In this document: positions 14,188 through 24,274 of the stretch, one piece after another | How the letters are laid out: each line of letters opens with the position of its first letter | Position numbering within the stretch: position 1 is the first letter of the stretch | Source of the DNA: Lacticaseibacillus daqingensis | GTDB taxonomy: Bacteria > Bacillota > Bacilli > Lactobacillales > Lactobacillaceae | Reading direction: 5' to 3' | DNA: 64,000 nucleotides | Assembly (NCBI RefSeq): GCF_003946115.1 | Contig: NZ_RHOH01000002.1 | Coordinates: 1 to 64,000 of the forward strand | Notes under the pieces: generated by a model | Seen by the model: the letters and a program-made list of their open reading frames with translations, nothing else | The model's database searches: none | What the model was told of the DNA's origin: nothing | Made by a program: the position numbers and the translations under genes

Positions 14188-15702
14188 ATGACAGAGAAAA
14201 ACACCGACCTTTTTTTGCAGAAGAATGCGCGGGAAAAATTGGCCCTGTACCAAACGATTATCCAGTTTCGGCAGCGTGAACTGCCAGTGGCGGAGCAGAT
14301 CGCGCAGACGCGCACGCATCGTCAAGCGATCGATGAGGTCAACTTGCGCCGCGTGGCGATGCTGATGAACCGCAACTATGGGACCCTGTATTACATTTAC
14401 AATCAGCTACTCGATGAGTTGACGGCCCTGGTCGATCAGCCCACGCCAACGGTGACGCAACTGTTCAACATCCCGGTGGGCCGGCTACGCATGGCGCTGG
14501 TCGAACAAGGCGTACCATTTCGCTAGCTGCAGCATTTGCTGGCCGAAGACCTGCCGAACTTTACGGCCTTCGTGGACTCGGTGGACGCCTCACGGGTGAC
14601 GTGCTTGCGCTACCTGCGACCGCTGCGCGACATGGCCAAGCAACTCGGCGTGCGCATCGTCTACGAAAAAATGCGCCTGACCGGGGATGAGAACCGCATT
14701 CGCATCTTTTTGACGTTGGCGTACTGGTTAGCCACCGACGGGGCCGCGTGGCCGTTTGCTGCGGCATCGCACGAAGCGGCGCTGGCGTTAGTGCACCGCA
14801 TTTTGCAGGCCTTCGAGCTGGAGTATCCTAGCCCCGTGCTGCAGGAAGTGCTGGCGTACCATACCACCATCACGCAGGCCCGGATAACGCACGGCCACAC
14901 GCTGAATGCGCCGACCCAAGGGCCAGCTTATCCGGTGCCCAACCTGTTTGCCGGTGACGCGCGACTGACAAAGGCCGAACAGTTCAGCGAGTCCGAGCAC
15001 CTTTACCAGCTCAACTTTTTGGTGCCGCTGTACGATTCACCGGGGGATCCTAAGGTCAAACAGGTACTGGCGATCTATCAGCGCTACAATCCTGCGATGT
15101 ATGGGTTCGTCACGCGCTTCCTGGCGCAATTGCCCGTAACCGTTTTGGATGTCACGCAGGTCGCGCCAGCACTGCGAGATCTGATCGAGGCGAGCCTGCT
15201 GGCGATCGTCACCAGCGTTTTGACCTTTGGGTTCGACTTGGGGGCGGTAGTGGCGTACACCTTCAATCGGCGGGTGGACGCTGCGCTGCCTGACCCACAG
15301 CTTGAGGCCATCGTGCAGCAAACCGTGACCACCGCGCTGCGTGACGAAGACGAGCAAGACGTGCAGCCGGTGCTCGAGCCGCTGGTCAAGGGGCTGTACG
15401 CCAATATCCTGCAGTTCCAGCGCTTCACCCGACCGGTGGAAAAGGTCAAAGTCGCGCTGATGCTGGAGCCAGTCACGCTAGGGTTTATCGATTTGGTGAC
15501 GTTCATCGATCAGCAGCCGTTCGTCGAGTTGCTTCGGGACCACTTCGAGTCAGCCGATGTCATCATCAAGGATTCCTCGCTACCGCTTGGACTGGCTAAG
15601 GAGCAGACACCGCTGATTTTTAAGTGGGACATGAATGCATCCAGCGACCTGTTTGGCGAGCTGTTCGCCCTCCTACACGCGCTTCAGCAGGAGAAAATTT
15701 AA
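14188..15702 (+). pseudogene. Mga-family transcriptional regulator interrupted by an in-frame TAG
   Basis: Two open stretches in the same frame, 14188-14523 and 14527-15702, are separated only by a TAG codon at 14524-14526. Read through, they give one protein of about 504 residues, the usual length of Mga/AtxA-type virulence and sugar regulators. The second part carries the Mga DNA-binding signature, LRYLRPLRDMAKQLGVRI...LTGDENRIRIFL near overall residues 140-180, then PRD-like and EIIB-like regions. The first part alone (112 aa) holds only the N-terminal HTH-like segment. A GGGAGG site precedes the ATG at 14188; none precedes a start after the stop codon. Possible explanations are a recent nonsense mutation, phase variation or readthrough. 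Confidence 0.8.
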
Positions 15703-15783
15703 CGTTTTGGGACCGCGCCGCAACAGGCTTTAGAGTTGCGGTGCGGTTTTTGGTCTTGTTAGGCTGAAGGAGAGGAGGAAAAA

Positions 15784-15824
15784 TTAGCACTCGACTTGAT
15801 TAAGTGCTAAAAACGTGCGATAAT
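15784..15824 (+). promoter_or_regulatory. CIRCE operator overlapping the clpL promoter
   Basis: TTAGCACTC (15784-15792), N9, AAGTGCTAA (15802-15810) matches the HrcA operator CIRCE with one mismatch (A for G in the right arm). It overlaps the -35 TTGATT (15796-15801); the -10 is GATAAT (15819-15824) after 17 bp. HrcA repression of clpL is inferred; no CtsR heptad repeat is visible. Confidence 0.85.
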
Positions 15825-15848
15825 ACATTATGTAAACAAGGATGACCT

Positions 15849-15902
15849 GCGACGGCACCCGCTCATAGCCTGAAGACACCGTCGCGTGATGGTGTCTTTT
15901 TT
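15849..15902 (+). promoter_or_regulatory. Terminator and competing stem in the clpL 5'UTR
   Basis: An 8-bp stem (15873-15880 with 15891-15898) with a 10-base loop and six T (15897-15902) lies between promoter and gene. GCGACGG (15849-15855) is fully complementary to CCGTCGC (15879-15885), which overlaps the terminator stem and loop, giving a 7-bp alternative that would prevent it. This looks like a 5'UTR attenuator or temperature switch. Confidence 0.6.
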
Positions 15903-15943
15903 ACCGCTTACGGCGCAACCGCAGCGAATAGGAGGAATGACGA

Positions 15944-18100
15944 ATGGCAACTTTTAACGATCCGTTTTTTAACACTGACATGGACGACTTCTTGAACGCA
16001 ATGCTCCGGCGCATGGGGGAAGGCGGGCAGGCCCGCTACGTGGTCAACGGCCACGAACTCACCCCAGATGAGCTGGCGCAGTACCGCACCACGGGCCGCG
16101 TGCCTCAGGCCAAGCAGGCTATCCCGGTGCAAGACGCCACCCAGGCCCCGCAAAAAGAGGGGCTGCTTGGTAAGCTCGGCCGCAACTTGACGCAAGAGGC
16201 GAAGGCGGGCCTGCTGGACCCGGTCATTGGCCGTGACCACGAGATTCAAGAGACGGCCGAAATTCTGAGCCGTCGCACCAAAAACAACCCGATCCTGGTC
16301 GGGGACGCCGGGGTCGGCAAAACCGCGGTGGTCGAAGGCCTGGCCGAAGCGATCGTGGCCGGCAATGTGCCGGAGGCCGTCAAGGACAAGCAGATCATTT
16401 CGATCGATGTGTCTGGCCTTGAGGCGGGGACGCAATACCGCGGCAGCTTCGAGGAAAACATTCAGAAGCTGATCCAGGAGGTCAAGCAGGCCGGCAATGT
16501 GATCCTGTTCTTTGATGAGATCCACCAGATCCTCGGCGCCGGGGCGACCGGTGGCGAGGAATCCGGCAGCAAAGGCCTGGCCGACATCATCAAGCCGGCC
16601 CTGTCGCGCGGCGAGATCACGGTGATCGGCGCGACCACGCAGGACGAATACCGCAATACCATCATGAAGGATGCGGCCCTGGCCCGCCGGTTCAACGACG
16701 TCACGGTCAACGAACCCTCTGCGGCCGACACCGTAAAAATTCTCCAAGGCGTGCGGCACCTGTACGAAAAGCATCACCGCGTGCAGCTGCCTGACGCCGT
16801 ATTGCAGGCCTGCGTCGACTACGCAGTGCAGTACATTCCGCAGCGCGCCTTGCCGGACAAGGCCATCGACCTGCTGGACATGACCGCGGCGCATTTGGCC
16901 GCCAAGCACCCGGTGGTCGACAAGGTCGCCATTGAACAGCAGATCCAGCAGCTGACCGAGCAAAAGGAAACCGCGGCGCAGGCCGAAGACTTTGAGCAAG
17001 CGGCCACCCTCAAGCAGCAGCTGGCGGACGCCGAAGCCAAGCTGGCCGCGGCCGATACGCCGGATCAGCCGGTGGTTGCCACGCCAGATGATGTGGCTCA
17101 GTCGGTGGAACGGCTGACCGGCATTCCGGTGTCCCAGATGGGGGCCAGCGACATCGAGCGGCTCAAGACCATCGGGAGTCGCCTGAAGGGCAAGGTGATC
17201 GGCCAAGACGAGGCGGTGGACATGGTCGCCCGCGCGATTCGCCGCAACCGCGCCGGCTTCGATGAAGGCAACCGGCCGATCGGCAGCTTCCTGTTCGTGG
17301 GGCCTACCGGCGTCGGCAAAACCGAGCTAGCCAAGCAACTTGCGCTGGATCTGTTTGGCGACAAGAACGCCATCATCCGGCTGGATATGTCCGAGTACAG
17401 CGACCGCACCGCGGTGTCCAAGCTGATCGGGACCAGCGCCGGCTACGTGGGGTACGAGGACAACGGCAACACCTTGACGGAACAGGTGCGCCGCAACCCG
17501 TACGCTATCGTCTTGCTCGATGAAATCGAAAAGGCCGACCCGCAGGTGCTCACGCTCCTGTTGCAGGTGATGGATGACGGGCGGCTGACGGACGGCCAAG
17601 GCAACGTGGTCAACTTCAAGAATACGGTCATCATCGCCACCAGCAATGCCGGCTTTGGCCAAGAGGCGCTGACCGGGCAAAAGGCCACTGATGAAGACCT
17701 GATGCAGAAGCTGGCGCCGTACTTCCGGCCGGAGTTCCTCAACCGCTTCAACGGGATCGTGGAATTCAGTCACCTGACCAAGGCAGACCTCGGCAAAATC
17801 GTGGCCCTGATGCTGGCCGATGTGAACACGACGCTGGCGAAAAAAGGCCTGAGCTTGACCGTGACGTCTGCCGCCAAAGATTGGCTGATCGCACAAGGCT
17901 ATGACGAGGCGATGGGGGCGCGACCATTGCGGCGGGTGATCGAGCAAAACATTCGCGACCAAGTGACCGACTACTACCTGGATCACCTAGACGCCAAGCA
18001 GCTCTACGCCGACTTAGTGGATGACCGCATCGTGATCAGCGAAACCGCCCCAAGTGAGGCGCCGTCTGACGAAGCCGCAACTGACACCCCGAAGGACTAG
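15944..18100 (+). CDS. clpL: ATP-dependent chaperone ClpL
   Basis: 718-aa Hsp100 protein of the ClpL type found in lactic acid bacteria. It has a short N-terminal segment without the usual double Clp-N domain, a first AAA module (Walker [10 protein letters not shown] near residue 121), a middle coiled coil (residues about 325-375, [16 protein letters not shown]...) and a second AAA module (GPTGVGKTE near residue 449, RLDMSEYSD, Walker [12 protein letters not shown]). It disaggregates and refolds proteins after heat and membrane stress. GGAGGA precedes the ATG. A CIRCE site and a UTR terminator point to HrcA control plus a second layer. Confidence 0.95.
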   Translation: MATFNDPFFNTDMDDFLNAMLRRMGEGGQARYVVNGHELTPDELAQYRTTGRVPQAKQAIPVQDATQAPQKEGLLGKLGRNLTQEAKAGLLDPVIGRDHEIQETAEILSRRTKNNPILVGDAGVGKTAVVEGLAEAIVAGNVPEAVKDKQIISIDVSGLEAGTQYRGSFEENIQKLIQEVKQAGNVILFFDEIHQILGAGATGGEESGSKGLADIIKPALSRGEITVIGATTQDEYRNTIMKDAALARRFNDVTVNEPSAADTVKILQGVRHLYEKHHRVQLPDAVLQACVDYAVQYIPQRALPDKAIDLLDMTAAHLAAKHPVVDKVAIEQQIQQLTEQKETAAQAEDFEQAATLKQQLADAEAKLAAADTPDQPVVATPDDVAQSVERLTGIPVSQMGASDIERLKTIGSRLKGKVIGQDEAVDMVARAIRRNRAGFDEGNRPIGSFLFVGPTGVGKTELAKQLALDLFGDKNAIIRLDMSEYSDRTAVSKLIGTSAGYVGYEDNGNTLTEQVRRNPYAIVLLDEIEKADPQVLTLLLQVMDDGRLTDGQGNVVNFKNTVIIATSNAGFGQEALTGQKATDEDLMQKLAPYFRPEFLNRFNGIVEFSHLTKADLGKIVALMLADVNTTLAKKGLSLTVTSAAKDWLIAQGYDEAMGARPLRRVIEQNIRDQVTDYYLDHLDAKQLYADLVDDRIVISETAPSEAPSDEAATDTPKD

Positions 18101-18105
18101 CGGAA

Positions 18106-18151
18106 CCAAAAAAACTGCCCCTTGCAACCCAATGCAAGGGGCAGTTTTTGG
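18106..18151. terminator. Bidirectional intrinsic terminator after clpL
   Basis: AAAAACTGCCCCTTGCA and TGCAAGGGGCAGTTTTT pair over 17 bp with an ACCCAA loop. It has A- and T-runs on both sides and serves clpL and the convergent hydrolase gene. Confidence 0.92.
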
Positions 18152-18163
18152 TTTGGGTGGCCA

Positions 18164-18985
18164 CTAGTGCCACAGGAAGCGGTTCGTTGCCGCGGCCACG
18201 CGCGGGTTGAGGCGTAGCAAGCTGTGCTGCGCCAGCGCCCCGTTGAAGACGCGCGCCTGGTAATGCCGGGCCTTTTGGCCGAGCAGGTAACCCAGCGAGC
18301 GCGAGGACGCGTTGAGAATTTTGCCGTCGGAGTGGGTCCCGTCATCGAGGTTGCCATAAAGATTCAGGATGGCGACTTGGTGGGCGGGGAAGTGGTGGCG
18401 TAACGCCAGGGCCTGGCGAAAGGCGGGTGCGAGCCAAGCCGGCCGGCCATCGGGGCGCAGGTGGTTGGCGTGCTGTCCACGGTGGCGGCCCGGGATGCCG
18501 TCGAAGTTGCCCGCAATCGCGACATACTTGGCCAGCTGCGGCAGGCTGCGATCCTGCCCGAACCGCAGCTCGTAAAACAGCACGGCGGCGTTGCCCAGTG
18601 AGTGCGCAACAACGTTGAACTGTTGGATATGGTACCGGGTTTGAAGGGTCACCAACACAGCGTGCATCCAGTTGCTGATGCGCGTGTAGCGCATGGTGCG
18701 ATTGTCCTGAAACACCACCTTGATCAGCGGTCGCTGGGTCCCTTGCCGCCAGTGTCCGCTCAGGCGGACGCGCCCCGTGGGACTGACGGTGGCGGTGAGG
18801 ACCGTGCGGGCGTGGTCGTTCTTGGCCGCGGTTTGCATCAGGTAATCCATGGAATGCGGGCCGCCGTGGTGCCCATGCAGATAAAGCGTGACCGGGGCCA
18901 CCGGGGCGGCCGCCTGCACCTTGGCGGCGGGCCAGGCCCCCCAAACGGCAATGGCGATGAGGCCGAACCAGAATAGTCGCCGCAT
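18164..18985 (-). CDS. Secreted alpha/beta hydrolase, DUF915 family
   Basis: 273-aa protein with an N-terminal signal sequence (MRRLFWFGLIAIAVWGAW, cleavage probably after VQAAA near residue 26). The alpha/beta hydrolase core has an oxyanion HGHHGG near residue 38, nucleophile Ser in AHSLGN near residue 127, an acid in GNLDDGTHSDG near residue 212 and a His in ALAQHSLL near residue 250. DUF915 proteins are extracellular or surface hydrolases of lactic acid bacteria with lipase/esterase-like folds; the substrate is unknown. Monocistronic. Confidence 0.85.
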   Translation of the reverse strand: MRRLFWFGLIAIAVWGAWPAAKVQAAAPVAPVTLYLHGHHGGPHSMDYLMQTAAKNDHARTVLTATVSPTGRVRLSGHWRQGTQRPLIKVVFQDNRTMRYTRISNWMHAVLVTLQTRYHIQQFNVVAHSLGNAAVLFYELRFGQDRSLPQLAKYVAIAGNFDGIPGRHRGQHANHLRPDGRPAWLAPAFRQALALRHHFPAHQVAILNLYGNLDDGTHSDGKILNASSRSLGYLLGQKARHYQARVFNGALAQHSLLRLNPRVAAATNRFLWH

Positions 18986-19060
18986 GACGCACCTCCAATA
19001 CTTTTGGCCCGATTATACGGGTTGACGCCAGTAAATGCCATTCAGGTGACGCTTTTGTTC

Positions 19061-19093
19061 GCAAAAAAAATGCCGCGAGGAGGTCGCGGCATT
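19061..19093 (-). terminator. Intrinsic terminator of the pyruvate oxidase gene
   Basis: AATGCCGCGA (19069-19078) pairs with TCGCGGCATT (19084-19093) around a 5-base loop. On the minus strand eight T follow. Confidence 0.9.
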
Positions 19094-19128
19094 TCGGGGT
19101 TCGCTTGGCCGTCCGCAGCCAAGTGAGT

Positions 19129-20952
19129 TTATAGGGGCACGTTGTATTCGGTGAAAAAGTCGCTCAAAGGGCGTAGTGATTCGCCATCGTATTCCGCAAA
19201 GAAGGCGGCCACGTCGCTTGGGTGGGCGAGCGTGTGGTTGGCGTTGTAGCTCGGGCTGACCGTTTCGATCAGCTTGCCATCTTCGATGCGCAGCTGCAGC
19301 TCCTCAACCGGGAGACCGCGCTTGTCGGTGATCTTCGCATCGATCAGGAACGGCCGGCCCGCCTTGGTGACCGCCAGCGCCTGGTCAAAGGCAGCGGGTA
19401 GGTCGGCACTGCGCGTGACCGTAACGCTTTCGATGCCCATGGCCTTGGCAATCATCGCAAAATCCTGGTCTTCAATGAAAATGCCAGAGTGTTGTGGCAT
19501 GTCGATGTCGTCTTGCTCCGACTTGATAAAGTTCAGGCTCGCGTTGCTGGTGATGATGTTGATGACCGGCAACTGGTACTTTTTCTCGGTGATCAGGTCT
19601 TGCATCACCATTGAGAACGCGCCGTCACCGGAAATGTTGAACACTTGGCGGTCCGGGAAGCTGAGCTTGCCGGCGATGGCGCCGGGCAGACCGTAGCCCA
19701 TGGACGCGAACAGGGCGGAAATCGTCCATTTGTTTTTCGGCGTCAGGTTCAAGAAGCGGAAGGCGTTGATGATGTTGTCGCCCACGTCGATGGAGAATAC
19801 GGCATCCGGCTCGGCGATGCGGTTGATCTGCTTGTAGATCGGTTCGAATTCCAGGGGGTCAGAGGGCCGATCGCTCAGCTCCTGAAGGTAGGCGCGCCAG
19901 TTCTGGTTGGCGGCAACCGCGGCCTTGAAGTATGGCGTTGGGGCAACGGGCTGGCTGCGTTCCAGCGCCTGGCTCACGAAGCTCGTCGCGTCACTCCACA
20001 CCCCGTAGTCGAGGAAGTGATGCCGGCCGAATTGGGCTTCGTCCGCATCGATCTGGACGAAGGTGAACGGGTGCGTCCGGTAGATCAGGTTGGCGAACGG
20101 GAAATCGGCCCCGATCGCGATCACGAGGTCGGCAACGGCAAAGATCTCGTCCGCTGCCTTCATGGCTGCACGATTAGCGTAGCCCAGGTTGCCTTCGTAA
20201 TCATCGGGGATCAGCCCCTTGGCAAGGCCGGTGAGCACCAGCGGGATCTGGAGCTTGCGGGAGAGCTCGACCAGCTGCGCGCCACCGGCGCCGATACCGC
20301 GCCCCACGTGAATGACAGGGCGCTTGGCTTGCTGAATCAGCGCCAGCACATGGTCCACTTCGTCAGGGGTCGCACTTGGCAGTGGCTTGGCTTTCCCGTC
20401 CGTCGGGCTCACGCTGCTATATGGGGTGTCGGGGATCTGGACGTAGCCGAAGTCGTTAGGGATGACCACAACGGCCACCCCGCGGTGCTTGTAGGCTTCA
20501 CGGATGGCTTTATCCACCACGTAAGGCAGGCTTTCTGGCGTCATTACGAGCCGGTTGTATACCGCCACGTCTTCAAACATCGGGTTTTCCGCAAACTCTT
20601 GGAAGTAGTTGTAGTTCATGTTGGTGCTCGGCACCTGACCGATCAAGGCCAGCACCGGGGCGTGGTCTTCCCGGGCGTCGTACAGCCCGGTCAGTAGGTT
20701 CGTGGCGCCAGGGCCGGCGGAGCCGAACGCCACGGCGATTTTGCCGGTCAGCTTCGCATCGGAGCTGGCGGCCAGGGCCCCGACTTGCTCATGGCGAATC
20801 TGAATGTAGCGGAGACGTTCCTTCTCGGCGTCCAGCGCCGCCATGGTCGAGTTGAAGGAGCCCCCCGGGTAACCGTAGACATGGTCAACGCCCCAGGATT
20901 CGATGACGCGAAGCATTGCAACGCTAGCGGGAACGGTCTGTGGATCTGTCAT
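19129..20952 (-). CDS. pox: Pyruvate oxidase
   Basis: 607-aa TPP-, FAD- and Mg-dependent enzyme that converts pyruvate, phosphate and O2 to acetyl phosphate, CO2 and H2O2. It has an N-terminal TPP PYR domain (GYPGGSFNSTM near residue 30, catalytic Glu in IRHEQVGA), a central FAD domain and a C-terminal TPP PP domain with NISGDGAFSMV near residue 435. The YNYFQEFAENPMFEDVA stretch separates pyruvate oxidases from acetolactate synthases. I use the ATG giving MTDPQTV because GAGG is nine bases upstream; ATG codons 2 and 11 residues earlier are less well spaced. A promoter TTGCAA-N17-TACATT lies upstream. Aerobic acetate and peroxide formation is the expected role. Confidence 0.9.
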   Translation of the reverse strand: MTDPQTVPASVAMLRVIESWGVDHVYGYPGGSFNSTMAALDAEKERLRYIQIRHEQVGALAASSDAKLTGKIAVAFGSAGPGATNLLTGLYDAREDHAPVLALIGQVPSTNMNYNYFQEFAENPMFEDVAVYNRLVMTPESLPYVVDKAIREAYKHRGVAVVVIPNDFGYVQIPDTPYSSVSPTDGKAKPLPSATPDEVDHVLALIQQAKRPVIHVGRGIGAGGAQLVELSRKLQIPLVLTGLAKGLIPDDYEGNLGYANRAAMKAADEIFAVADLVIAIGADFPFANLIYRTHPFTFVQIDADEAQFGRHHFLDYGVWSDATSFVSQALERSQPVAPTPYFKAAVAANQNWRAYLQELSDRPSDPLEFEPIYKQINRIAEPDAVFSIDVGDNIINAFRFLNLTPKNKWTISALFASMGYGLPGAIAGKLSFPDRQVFNISGDGAFSMVMQDLITEKKYQLPVINIITSNASLNFIKSEQDDIDMPQHSGIFIEDQDFAMIAKAMGIESVTVTRSADLPAAFDQALAVTKAGRPFLIDAKITDKRGLPVEELQLRIEDGKLIETVSPSYNANHTLAHPSDVAAFFAEYDGESLRPLSDFFTEYNVPL

Positions 20953-21096
20953 GTTCATGCACCTCTTTATATTAATTGAGAACAACTATCACGCTTACAA
21001 TGTATCATGTTGTGAAATCGGTTGCAACAGTTTAGGACGCAAAATTAGCGCCTTCTCATTCGGCGAGGGGTACAGTTCGCCAATTTTAACCGAGTT

Positions 21097-21106
21097 GTGA
21101 TATAAT
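21097..21106 (+). promoter_or_regulatory. Extended -10 promoter of yitT
   Basis: TG-A-TATAAT extended -10 ending at 21106, 45 bp before the start codon. No good -35 is present. Confidence 0.6.
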
Positions 21107-21150
21107 TGTAACCATAATCATTGTGTAATGAATGAATTAAGGAGGCCGCC

Positions 21151-21987
21151 ATGTCCAAACTACTTCGCCAGCCCCTTGCGCGTGGGGTACTGATGCTGAT
21201 CGCCCTCGAGCTGATCGCCTTGTCCATCAACTTGTTTTATGCGCCGCACGGGGTGGCCGCCGGGGGTGCGACCGGGATCGCCATTCTGGTGCAGGAGGTC
21301 CTCGGCCTACCGGTCAGCGTAACCACGCTGGCCATCAACGCGCTGATGCTGGCGCTGGCCTGGTGGCTGTTGGACCGGAGCACCACGCGGCGGATCCTGT
21401 TCGGTAGCGTCGCCTTGCCGCTTCTGCTGGCGCTAACGCCACAGGTGATGGTGGTTAAAGACCGGCTGCTGGCCGTGATTGTGGGGAGCGTTGTGTTTGC
21501 CATCGGCGCCGCGCTGAACTACCGCTTGGATGCGTCCAGCGGGGGCACCACCGTCCCGCCGATGATTTTTGCCCGGTACTGGCACCTGAAGCCAGCCCTT
21601 GGCTTGTTCCTGATCGACATGGTGGTGTCGCTGTTCAACATTCCCGTCAGCGGCTTTGAGGCGTTTGTTCTGGCTCTGTTTGCCATCGGGTTGACGAGCC
21701 TGGTGATGAACTATGTTGAAACGGGGTTGGACCGCAAGAAGGCCGTGTATATCATGAGCAATGTGGCCCTCCCACAGATTGAAATTGGCATCCGGGACAA
21801 AACCGACCACGGCCTGACGATTCATCAGGTCATTGGGGGCTACTCTGGTGAGCCTAAGGAGATGCTGATGGTGGTGGTTGAGCAAAGCGATTTCCACGCG
21901 TTGGTTGCGCATGTGCACCGACTGGATCCGGCGGCGTTTATTTTGGTCACGGAGGCAACCGAGGTGCACGGCGGCAGTTTGACCTGA
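21151..21987 (+). CDS. YitT family membrane protein (DUF161 + DUF2179)
   Basis: 278-aa protein with five to six N-terminal transmembrane helices (residues about 12-190) carrying the family motif APHGVAAGGATGIA near residue 31. It ends in a soluble DUF2179 domain (residues about 205-278, YIMSNVALPQIEIGIRDKTDHGLTIH shown in part as YIMSNVALPQIEIG), which is a possible nucleotide- or ligand-binding module. The transported substrate of the family is unknown. AAGGAGG lies six bases from the ATG. Divergent from pox. Confidence 0.88.
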   Translation: MSKLLRQPLARGVLMLIALELIALSINLFYAPHGVAAGGATGIAILVQEVLGLPVSVTTLAINALMLALAWWLLDRSTTRRILFGSVALPLLLALTPQVMVVKDRLLAVIVGSVVFAIGAALNYRLDASSGGTTVPPMIFARYWHLKPALGLFLIDMVVSLFNIPVSGFEAFVLALFAIGLTSLVMNYVETGLDRKKAVYIMSNVALPQIEIGIRDKTDHGLTIHQVIGGYSGEPKEMLMVVVEQSDFHALVAHVHRLDPAAFILVTEATEVHGGSLT

Positions 21988-22022
21988 GTCGGGGTGTGTT
22001 AGGGACTGAATTCTGTTCGCAA

Positions 22023-22049
22023 AGTCGTGAGGCGCTCACGGCTTTTTTT
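22023..22049 (+). terminator. Intrinsic terminator of yitT
   Basis: A 9-bp stem (22023-22031 with 22035-22043), 3-base loop, then seven T. Confidence 0.85.
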
Positions 22050-22300
22050 GTGCGTTGGCGCGGACACTGCCGGAATCGTTGCGCGCAGTCGTGGCCGTTA
22101 AGCAGGTCTCAGCGGCATGTGGGGCGGCGCTGGGTGCCGCGTATTCCGCGTTGCCAGAAACTGGCAACGGGAAGACAAATCGTGACCGGGGCATGAAAAT
22201 GGTTCATACGGTAGACGATTCGCTTCCACTTGTTTTTACATTAATTTGGTGAGTTTTCGCCCCGGAAGCCGCGACGCCTTTCACCAGGCGAAAAACGTGT
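22050..22300. other. Gene-free region upstream of the glycogen operon
   Basis: Holds a perfect 8-bp hairpin GTTGCCAG-AAA-CTGGCAAC at 22150-22168 of unknown role. Short open frames lack ribosome binding sites. Confidence 0.4.
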
Positions 22301-22325
22301 TATACTGCCCTCGTAAGCGTTCGCA
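22298..22325 (+). promoter_or_regulatory. glg operon promoter with cre-like site
   Basis: Extended -10 TG-T-TATACT ends at 22306. CGTAAGCGTTCGCA at 22312-22325 matches the CcpA cre consensus except at two positions and would lie just after the transcription start, a repressing position. Confidence 0.5.
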
Positions 22326-22341
22326 AGAAGGAGGCGTAGCG

Positions 22342-24261
22342 ATGGCAGATGACATGGAACAATGGCTGTACTTGTTCAACCGAGGCGAGGATTTTCAGAG
22401 TTATCGACGGCTTGGGGCCCATCAGGTTGGCCCAGCGAAATGGCGGTTCGTGGTGTGGGCGCCAAACGCGCAGGCAGTCGCGATCGTGGGGGACTTCTCG
22501 GGGTGGCAGCCGCTGCCGCTGACCCCTGTCGGCACCACCGGTGTCTGGGCCGGCACCCATGGCGGCACCACCGGGCAGCTGTACAAGGTGCAGATCACTA
22601 CCGCGGACGGGCAGACGATCGAGAAGATCGATCCGTACGGCTTTGGCTTTGAGCCTAAGCCGGGCACGGCCGCGCGGCTGATGGACCTGCCGCGCCACGA
22701 TTGGCGTGATGCCAAATGGTTGGCGGCGCGGGCGGCCAAGCGTCCGTACGATCAACCGATGAATATCTATGAGCTACACCTGGGTTCATTCATGCGGCAT
22801 GAAGATGGCAGTTACCTGAGCTACACCGAGGCGGCCGCGCAAGTGCTGCCGTATGTGCGGCGCATGGGCTACACCCACATCGAGCTGATGCCACTGATGG
22901 AGCATTTGCTAGACGCCAGTTGGGGCTATCAGCTGATGGGCTACTTTGCCCCGACCAGCCGCTTTGGGGCACCTGCGGATTTCTTGGCGTTTGTTGATGC
23001 GGCGCACCGGCTTGGGCTTGGCGTCATCATGGACTGGGTGCCGGGGCACTTCATTCGCAACACGGACACGTTGGCGAAGTTCGATGGCACGGCCACGTTT
23101 GAGTATCAGGACCCACACCGGGCCAACAATGTACGGTGGGGGACGTGGAACTTTGACCTCGGGAAGACGCAAGTGCAAAGCTTCCTGATTTCCAGCGCAA
23201 TGTTTTGGCTGGATTACTGCCACTTGGACGGGTTGCGGGTGGATGCCGTGTCGAACATGCTCTACATGGATTACGATGCGGGCAAGGAGCAGGATCGCAA
23301 CCAGTTCGGCGGCCGGGAAAATTTGGCGGGCATCGCCTTTTTGAAGGCGCTCAACACCGCGGTGTTTGCAGCGCATCCGGATGTCTTGATGATCGCTGAG
23401 GAAAGCTCGGCGTATCCCAAGGTCAGCGCCCCGATCGATCTGGGCGGCTTGGGCTTCAACTACAAGTGGAACATGGGCTGGATGAACGACACGCTGCGCT
23501 TTTTTGAGATGGATCCCTACGCGCGGCGTGACCACACCACGCTTTTGACGTTCTCGTTCATGTACCAGTTTGACGAGCAGTTCATCCTGCCGTTCTCCCA
23601 CGACGAGGTGGTGCACGGGAAGAAGTCGTTGATGCACAAGATGCCGGGCGACCGCTACAATCAGTTCGCCAATCTACGGGTGATGTTCATCTGGCTGATG
23701 ACACACCCGGGCAAGAAACTGTTATTCATGGGGAGTGAATGGGGGCAATTCCTTGAGTGGCGCGACTGGAGTCAGCTGGAGTGGGTCGATCTGAACGATC
23801 CGATGAACCGGCAGATGCAGACGTTCACTGAGACGCTCAACAAGCTGTACCGCAAAACGCCAAGTCTGTGGGCCCAAGATCACACGCCAGCTGGCATCAG
23901 TGTCACGATGGCCGATTCTCCTGAGGCGCTCAGCTACATTCGCTGGGGCACCGCGGCGAACGATTTTACCGTGGTGGTGATGAATTTGATGCCAACCGAG
24001 CGCCAGCATTTTCGGGTCGCGGTGCCGGCGGCGGGCACGTACACCGTGCTGTTAAATACCGAAAGCCAGCACTTCGGGGGGACGTGGACGCGCGTGCAGC
24101 GCACGCTACACGCCCAGACCGGGGACTATCGCGGCCAGCCAGCCAGCTTGGAAGTGGTGTTACCCGCAATGGGCGCGCTGTTGATCGCGCCAGTGGCGCT
24201 GACGCCGCGCGCCGCGCCCGCAGGGCTCGGTGAAGCCGATTCAATGAGGGGACAGGATTAA
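22342..24261 (+). CDS. glgB: 1,4-alpha-glucan branching enzyme
   Basis: 639-aa GH13 enzyme that introduces alpha-1,6 branches into glycogen. It has an N-terminal CBM48 domain (residues about 25-110, [20 protein letters not shown]), then the catalytic barrel with DWVPGHF, the nucleophile in [12 protein letters not shown] (about residue 305), the acid in MIAEESS and FSHDEVVHG near residue 420, and a C-terminal beta domain. GGAGG is well placed before the ATG giving MADDMEQW. First gene of the five-gene operon glgBCDAP; the gap to glgC is 13 bases. Confidence 0.96.
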   Translation: MADDMEQWLYLFNRGEDFQSYRRLGAHQVGPAKWRFVVWAPNAQAVAIVGDFSGWQPLPLTPVGTTGVWAGTHGGTTGQLYKVQITTADGQTIEKIDPYGFGFEPKPGTAARLMDLPRHDWRDAKWLAARAAKRPYDQPMNIYELHLGSFMRHEDGSYLSYTEAAAQVLPYVRRMGYTHIELMPLMEHLLDASWGYQLMGYFAPTSRFGAPADFLAFVDAAHRLGLGVIMDWVPGHFIRNTDTLAKFDGTATFEYQDPHRANNVRWGTWNFDLGKTQVQSFLISSAMFWLDYCHLDGLRVDAVSNMLYMDYDAGKEQDRNQFGGRENLAGIAFLKALNTAVFAAHPDVLMIAEESSAYPKVSAPIDLGGLGFNYKWNMGWMNDTLRFFEMDPYARRDHTTLLTFSFMYQFDEQFILPFSHDEVVHGKKSLMHKMPGDRYNQFANLRVMFIWLMTHPGKKLLFMGSEWGQFLEWRDWSQLEWVDLNDPMNRQMQTFTETLNKLYRKTPSLWAQDHTPAGISVTMADSPEALSYIRWGTAANDFTVVVMNLMPTERQHFRVAVPAAGTYTVLLNTESQHFGGTWTRVQRTLHAQTGDYRGQPASLEVVLPAMGALLIAPVALTPRAAPAGLGEADSMRGQD

Positions 24262-24274
24262 GGAGGAAGCGCGT

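Noticed and set aside
15842-15868. Eight-codon ORF (MTCDGTRS) in the clpL leader as a possible leader peptide
   Set aside because: The only purine-rich sequence touches the ATG directly, so spacing is wrong for initiation; the UTR stems do not depend on it.
15908-17206. 432-codon open frame on the minus strand inside clpL
   Set aside because: It is the GC-rich antisense shadow of clpL; no ribosome binding site, no family features, low-complexity composition.
19645-20697. 350-codon plus-strand open frame inside pyruvate oxidase
   Set aside because: Antisense shadow; the pox product is clearly recognisable on the other strand.
20985-21010. cre-like sequence at the pyruvate oxidase promoter
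   Set aside because: Three mismatches to the CcpA consensus in the second half, too weak to call.
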